Part shown: positions 32,084-35,111 of the stretch, in pieces
Position numbering within the stretch: the stretch's first letter is position 1
How the letters are laid out: each line of letters begins with the position of its first letter
NCBI GenBank assembly: GCA_965603095.1
Contig: CBFDBQ010000020.1
Span: forward strand, 1 to 35,111
From: DAOVVL01 sp965603095
GTDB taxonomy: Bacteria; Pseudomonadota; Alphaproteobacteria; Rhodospirillales; Magnetovibrionaceae
Direction: 5' to 3'
DNA: 35,111 bases
Made by a program: the position numbers and the translations under genes
The notes under the pieces: generated by a model
Seen by the model: the letters and a program-made list of their open reading frames with translations, nothing else
What the model was told of the DNA's origin: nothing
Databases searched by the model: none

Positions 32084-32147
32084 ACCCGGACAAGATGGCC
32101 CGGGTCCCCCTTAGATATACTATAATAAGACCTATTTCAGTCTTATT
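32084..32147 (-). promoter_or_regulatory. Two hairpins between dsrP and the TrpD2-like gene
   Basis: Arms AATAAGAC (32124-32131) and GTCTTATT (32140-32147) form a perfect 8-bp inverted repeat that spans the dsrP stop codon. A second repeat, ACCCGG (32084-32089) and CCGGGT (32100-32105), lies closer to the next gene. Neither is followed by a long T run on the minus strand, so they are better seen as RNA-processing or partial-termination sites than as strong terminators. They may divide the cluster into two expression levels. Confidence 0.4.
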
Positions 32148-33375
32148 CATCCCCTTTGGTTGTTATGTTGGCAGGGCCAATGGCGACATCAGACAGGCTA
32201 GCGGGTAAAATTGGCAGATATTTAACCGCTAGCGCCATAATTAATAATGCCGTTGCGACACCGCCCAACCCCAATACTATTTCCGGCAGGCTAGGTGTGT
32301 AACTGTGAACCGAACCGTCGAAAAATGTTGATGTAACCTCAAAGCCCGGGAACATTTCTAGCGGGTATGCCTGACCACCGACAATTATTATGTAAACTTG
32401 CACTATACCACCAAGTATAACCAGTATCGATGCCGCGTTTATGCCTTGGCATGAACGGTTGGTTGCGGGGTGGAATAAAAGAAACATTGGCACCAAGGCA
32501 CCTAGAATAATTTGCCCCAACCAGAACGCCATGGTGAATATGCCGCCATCCAACAAGATGAACCGTTCAACGCCCATGTGTTCAGGGGCGTAAAGGTTGG
32601 TTAGGTGCTGTGCAACGTTGAAATAAAGCGCCGCTGCAATGAATATTCCTAGCAGATTACGCATTTGAAATAGCAATTTATCGCCAAGCGGGCGGTTGGT
32701 GGCGCGGTATGCAGAAGTTACAAATAAAATCTTGATAGCAAGACCAAACGCAAATGACATTGCAATGAACATGGGTGCCATTATGGCCGCGTCATATCCG
32801 GGGCGTGCCATAAGGAAACCAAAGATAGAACCAGTACCTGTGGTAAGGGCTAAACGCCAAATAAATGCAAATGTTCCAGCAATTTTTGAATACTTATTGA
32901 AGCGTCGCTCCATCATCACCCAAAGGTAAACACCAACAACAACAAAGAACCCTGAATAAAGATAGATGTTCCATGCAAAGATAGATTTGAAGTTTTGCTT
33001 TAGCATGGCAACGTCAATGCGATCAGGCCGACCAAGGTCAAGAACCAATACCATCAACCCACCAGCAAGCAAAGCCAGTGCCATTATTGCGCTAAGGCGA
33101 CCCAGTGGTTTGTATATATTTTTTCCAAACACCGAAGACATGGATGCAACGTTAAGGGCACCAGAAGCGGCAATAATAAGGAAAACAGCAAATACGTGGG
33201 GGACACCCCAAACTATTTGGTTAGTCATGCCGGTAACTACGTGGCCTTGGGTTTCCATATAAAATGCAGCCCCAACCCCAGCGGCGGCAAATACACCAAG
33301 CCATCCGATTAGTGAGATGTATTCGCTGCCGTTTCCAGCCACTTCTTGATATGTGTTTTTATCAATGCCAGCCAT
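32143..33375 (-). CDS. dsrP: DsrP, NrfD/PsrC-type membrane subunit, 410 aa
   Basis: Integral membrane quinone-interacting subunit of the DsrMKJOP electron-transfer complex. About ten hydrophobic helices are spread over the chain, starting at about residue 20 (YISLIGWLGVFAAAGVGAAFY). The NrfD-family patterns WGVPHVFAVFLI, VLDLGRPDR and FAWNIYLYSGF are present. It would pass electrons between the quinone pool and the DsrO iron-sulfur clusters. The ATG at 33375 lies 2 bp after dsrO, so they are coupled. Related subunits occur in other NrfD complexes; the immediate J-O-P order makes dsrP the specific call. The C-terminal 30 residues are polar and cytoplasmic. Confidence 0.92.
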   Translation of the reverse strand: MAGIDKNTYQEVAGNGSEYISLIGWLGVFAAAGVGAAFYMETQGHVVTGMTNQIVWGVPHVFAVFLIIAASGALNVASMSSVFGKNIYKPLGRLSAIMALALLAGGLMVLVLDLGRPDRIDVAMLKQNFKSIFAWNIYLYSGFFVVVGVYLWVMMERRFNKYSKIAGTFAFIWRLALTTGTGSIFGFLMARPGYDAAIMAPMFIAMSFAFGLAIKILFVTSAYRATNRPLGDKLLFQMRNLLGIFIAAALYFNVAQHLTNLYAPEHMGVERFILLDGGIFTMAFWLGQIILGALVPMFLLFHPATNRSCQGINAASILVILGGIVQVYIIIVGGQAYPLEMFPGFEVTSTFFDGSVHSYTPSLPEIVLGLGGVATALLIMALAVKYLPILPASLSDVAIGPANITTKGDE

Positions 33376-33377
33376 TT

Positions 33378-34136
33378 TTATATCCCTTTGTAATGCAGGC
33401 CCGGTTCAACGCCCAGGTCTTCGCGGATACGCCGCGTTACGTGCGCCGAAACCGCGCGGGAAATTTCACTGTTGGGATCATTAAGATCACCAAAAATAAT
33501 TGCGTTGGAGCCTTTTTTGTTCAGCTCATTGACGCAAGCAGGCAGAAGCCCGGCATCAACCCGATGTACACACATGGTGCAACTTTCAACCGTTCCCATG
33601 CCACGTGGCATATGTGGTTTTTGGTTATGAACAGGTTCATGCACAAATGAACGAGCAGAATAAGGGCAAGCCATCATGCAATAACGACAACCAATGCAAA
33701 TGTGCTTATCCACCAAAACTATGCCATCGGCGCGTTTCATTGATGCACCGGTTGGGCAAACATCAACGCACGGTGGGTTGGCACAATGCTGGCACATAAC
33801 CGGGAATGTAGCCTCAGCCCCGGTAGATTTATTTTTTATAGAAACTTTGCGTATCCACTGTGGGTCGGTTGCGGGGTTGTTTCCACCACCCCAGCCTTGT
33901 TCGCGCTTGCACGCGCTAACGACCGTATCCCAATTGGATGCGTCTGCATCGGTGTCTATCAGCATGCCCCAGCGTTTGGTTGAACTGGCGGGCTGGCCCT
34001 TGGACCGTGCATCTGCGCCCGCACCATAAAGTATTATGCCTGTTGCAATCGCTACTGCACCACCACCGGCAAGCAGGCGGCGGCGTTCCATATCTATTTG
34101 TTCATGGTTTGTTATGGTGGATGTTGTTTTGGTCAT
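33378..34136 (-). CDS. dsrO: DsrO, periplasmic iron-sulfur protein with Tat signal, 252 aa
   Basis: Ferredoxin-like electron carrier of the DsrMKJOP complex, exported folded. The twin-arginine signal is visible as ERRRLLAGGG (about residues 17-26) with a hydrophobic run after it. Cysteine groups include CQHCANPPCVDVCP, CIGCRYCMMACP and CTMCVHRVDAGLLPAC, which would bind three or more [4Fe-4S] clusters together with a fourth, less obvious group. The protein would shuttle electrons between triheme DsrJ and membrane subunit DsrP. The ATG overlaps the dsrJ stop in ATGA (34133-34136). Related proteins serve other molybdoenzymes, but the location between dsrJ and dsrP fixes the identity. Confidence 0.93.
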   Translation of the reverse strand: MTKTTSTITNHEQIDMERRRLLAGGGAVAIATGIILYGAGADARSKGQPASSTKRWGMLIDTDADASNWDTVVSACKREQGWGGGNNPATDPQWIRKVSIKNKSTGAEATFPVMCQHCANPPCVDVCPTGASMKRADGIVLVDKHICIGCRYCMMACPYSARSFVHEPVHNQKPHMPRGMGTVESCTMCVHRVDAGLLPACVNELNKKGSNAIIFGDLNDPNSEISRAVSAHVTRRIREDLGVEPGLHYKGI

Positions 34137-34648
34137 TTTCCACCCTCCTGAACAGATACCTTTTCATTTAAGTACTGTTCCAACATTCCCATCACCATGG
34201 TATTTTCGCCATGTTCATTTTTGCTATGCTCTTTTGGTTTTAGAAGATCTCTCATTTTTTTCCCGGTGGCAATTCCGGTGTGGCATTCAAAGCAATCTAT
34301 TTTCACCGCAGCAAACTTATGGCATTCACCGCAAAACGGTTTAATGGTGCGAATATTACCACCGGCAATTTCAGGTGATTTAGTGGCGTGACAATCAATA
34401 CATTCGTTGAGGTTGTATTTATTACCACGAATACCTTCGCGTACCGTTTCATCACGTTGATGTTTGAGCATATTCATGTGTTCGCGGCGCATTGTATCCA
34501 CAGGCTCAACACACTGTTCGCCTTTAAACGCCTTGGCCGGATTTGGGCCCAGAGCATTTGTGTCCTCAGCCGCACTGGTATTACCAGATACAAAACCCAA
34601 GGCCAAAGCCAGCACTGTTATGCTTAAAATGCTACGTAGCATCCGCAT
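34133..34648 (-). CDS. dsrJ: DsrJ, periplasmic triheme cytochrome c, 171 aa
   Basis: Heme subunit of the DsrMKJOP complex. An N-terminal signal or anchor helix (about residues 4-22) is followed by three CxxCH heme sites: CIDCH (83-87), CGECH (106-110) and CFECH (119-123). Cys46, in GEQCVEP, matches the conserved cysteine reported as an unusual axial heme ligand in Allochromatium DsrJ, and falls at the same number if ATG 34648 is the start. That start also has GAGGGG 10 nt upstream. The frame is open to a GTG at 34690, but it has no ribosome site and adds 14 basic residues. It follows dsrL by 48 bp. Confidence 0.93.
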   Translation of the reverse strand: MRMLRSILSITVLALALGFVSGNTSAAEDTNALGPNPAKAFKGEQCVEPVDTMRREHMNMLKHQRDETVREGIRGNKYNLNECIDCHATKSPEIAGGNIRTIKPFCGECHKFAAVKIDCFECHTGIATGKKMRDLLKPKEHSKNEHGENTMVMGMLEQYLNEKVSVQEGGK

Positions 34649-34696
34649 TGGTAAAAAACCCCTCACAAATATTATTACTCGTCTACTCACGCACTA

Positions 34697-35111
34697 TTAT
34701 TCACCTAGGCCCATCTGGATATAACCGGTCGGGCACACATCACTGCAAATATGACAGCCAATGCACTTAACATAATCCGTATCAACATAACGCCCCAGTG
34801 CTGTTTTATCCTTTTTAACGCGGAAAACAGCATCCTGCGGGCAATAGATAACGCAGTTATCGCATTCAAAGCACATACCACAGCTCATGCAACGCTCACC
34901 TTCGTGAACGGCCTGCTCTTCGGTTAGGCCCTGAAGGCGAGATTCAAAGTTGCCAACAACTTCATCAGGTGAAATGTGTTTTTCAACACGTTCGCCACGT
35001 TCGTCAAACTGGAAATGAGCAAGGAACAAATCGTCATGTGGGATGATTTGTTTGTCTGAACGGTCTTCGTAGTTATGAATCGCGAACTTCTGAGCATCGC
35101 TGCCGTGTGTC
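34697..35111 (-). CDS. dsrL: DsrL, C-terminal ferredoxin part (5' end outside window)
   Basis: The open frame continues past the right edge, so only the last 137 residues are visible. A basic/acidic linker (HNYEDRSDKQIIPHDDLFLAHF in pattern) leads to a dicluster ferredoxin domain: CMSCGMCFECDNCVIYCP, then CIGCHICSDVCPTGYIQMGLGE at the end. This is the C-terminal extension of DsrL, a GltD/NfnB-like NAD(P)H:acceptor oxidoreductase that takes electrons from DsrAB in sulfur oxidisers. The flavin and NAD domains lie outside, so other GltD-like proteins with ferredoxin tails are not formally excluded, but the next gene is dsrJ and the order matches A. vinosum dsr K-L-J-O-P. Confidence 0.85.
   Translation of the reverse strand, partial: THGSDAQKFAIHNYEDRSDKQIIPHDDLFLAHFQFDERGERVEKHISPDEVVGNFESRLQGLTEEQAVHEGERCMSCGMCFECDNCVIYCPQDAVFRVKKDKTALGRYVDTDYVKCIGCHICSDVCPTGYIQMGLGE

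Noticed and set aside
34494..34502. Single DnaA-box-like GTATCCACA
   Set aside because: Isolated, within the dsrJ coding sequence and with a mismatch; expected by chance.

Overview
This window looks like chromosome from an alphaproteobacterium of Rhodospirillales type, and probably a sulfur oxidiser. The basis is gene content and protein character: aspS, xseB-ispA-dxs-tlyA, aroC, fabI, a 17 kDa-antigen-like lipoprotein beside a CbpA-type DnaJ and pdxH, a SqrR/BigR-type regulator, and part of a dsr sulfur cluster. GC content looks moderate (mid-40s percent by eye, not computed). No rRNA, tRNA, CRISPR array, insertion sequence or phage gene was recognised.

Layout. 1-1082 is the 3' part of aspS. 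1089-3122 holds three leftward genes: an unknown protein, a diguanylate cyclase and a small unknown protein. 3123-3538 is an AT-rich divergent intergenic region with several inverted and direct repeats. 3539-4921 is an HTH regulator coupled to an unknown 276-residue protein. 4956-9840 is a leftward block: membrane fusion protein and RND pump (overlapping by 4 bp), then a SqrR/BigR-type persulfide-sensing repressor with its own promoter and palindrome. 9964-13910 is a rightward unit for nuclease VII small subunit and isoprenoid precursors (xseB, ispA, dxs) ending in tlyA. 13907-16367 has leftward rhodanese, aroC and fabI. 16556-19339 has a YihY membrane protein, a triplicated 21-bp repeat, a DnaJ/CbpA-type chaperone and a glycine-zipper lipoprotein. 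19546-23502 is a rightward set: pdxH, a cation diffusion facilitator, a kinase-like/AAA fusion and an SDR enzyme.

The most unusual part is 23503-27959. An intergenic region carries five DnaA-box-like 9-mers, all in one orientation and spaced 21, 11, 22 and 20 bp, so they lie on nearly the same DNA face. It precedes a 1396-residue membrane-anchored protein whose residues 147-1264 divide, by direct count, into 45 tandem units, 43 of them exactly 25 residues. The architecture recalls the alphaproteobacterial polarity proteins TipN and GPR. The region is either a DnaA-controlled promoter or a replication-origin candidate.

27956-35111 is a leftward sulfur-metabolism cluster, read from the right edge as dsrL (3' end), dsrJ, dsrO, dsrP, a TrpD2-like gene, a dsrN-type siroheme amidase, a uroporphyrinogen-III methyltransferase and a two-domain CbiX/SirB chelatase. 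The L-J-O-P-N order matches oxidative (reverse) Dsr systems such as that of Allochromatium vinosum. The last three genes would make and amidate the siroheme of DsrAB, so the cobalamin-like annotations these families usually receive are probably misleading here. The SqrR/BigR regulator and the rhodanese fit the same sulfur lifestyle, but their link to the cluster is inference.
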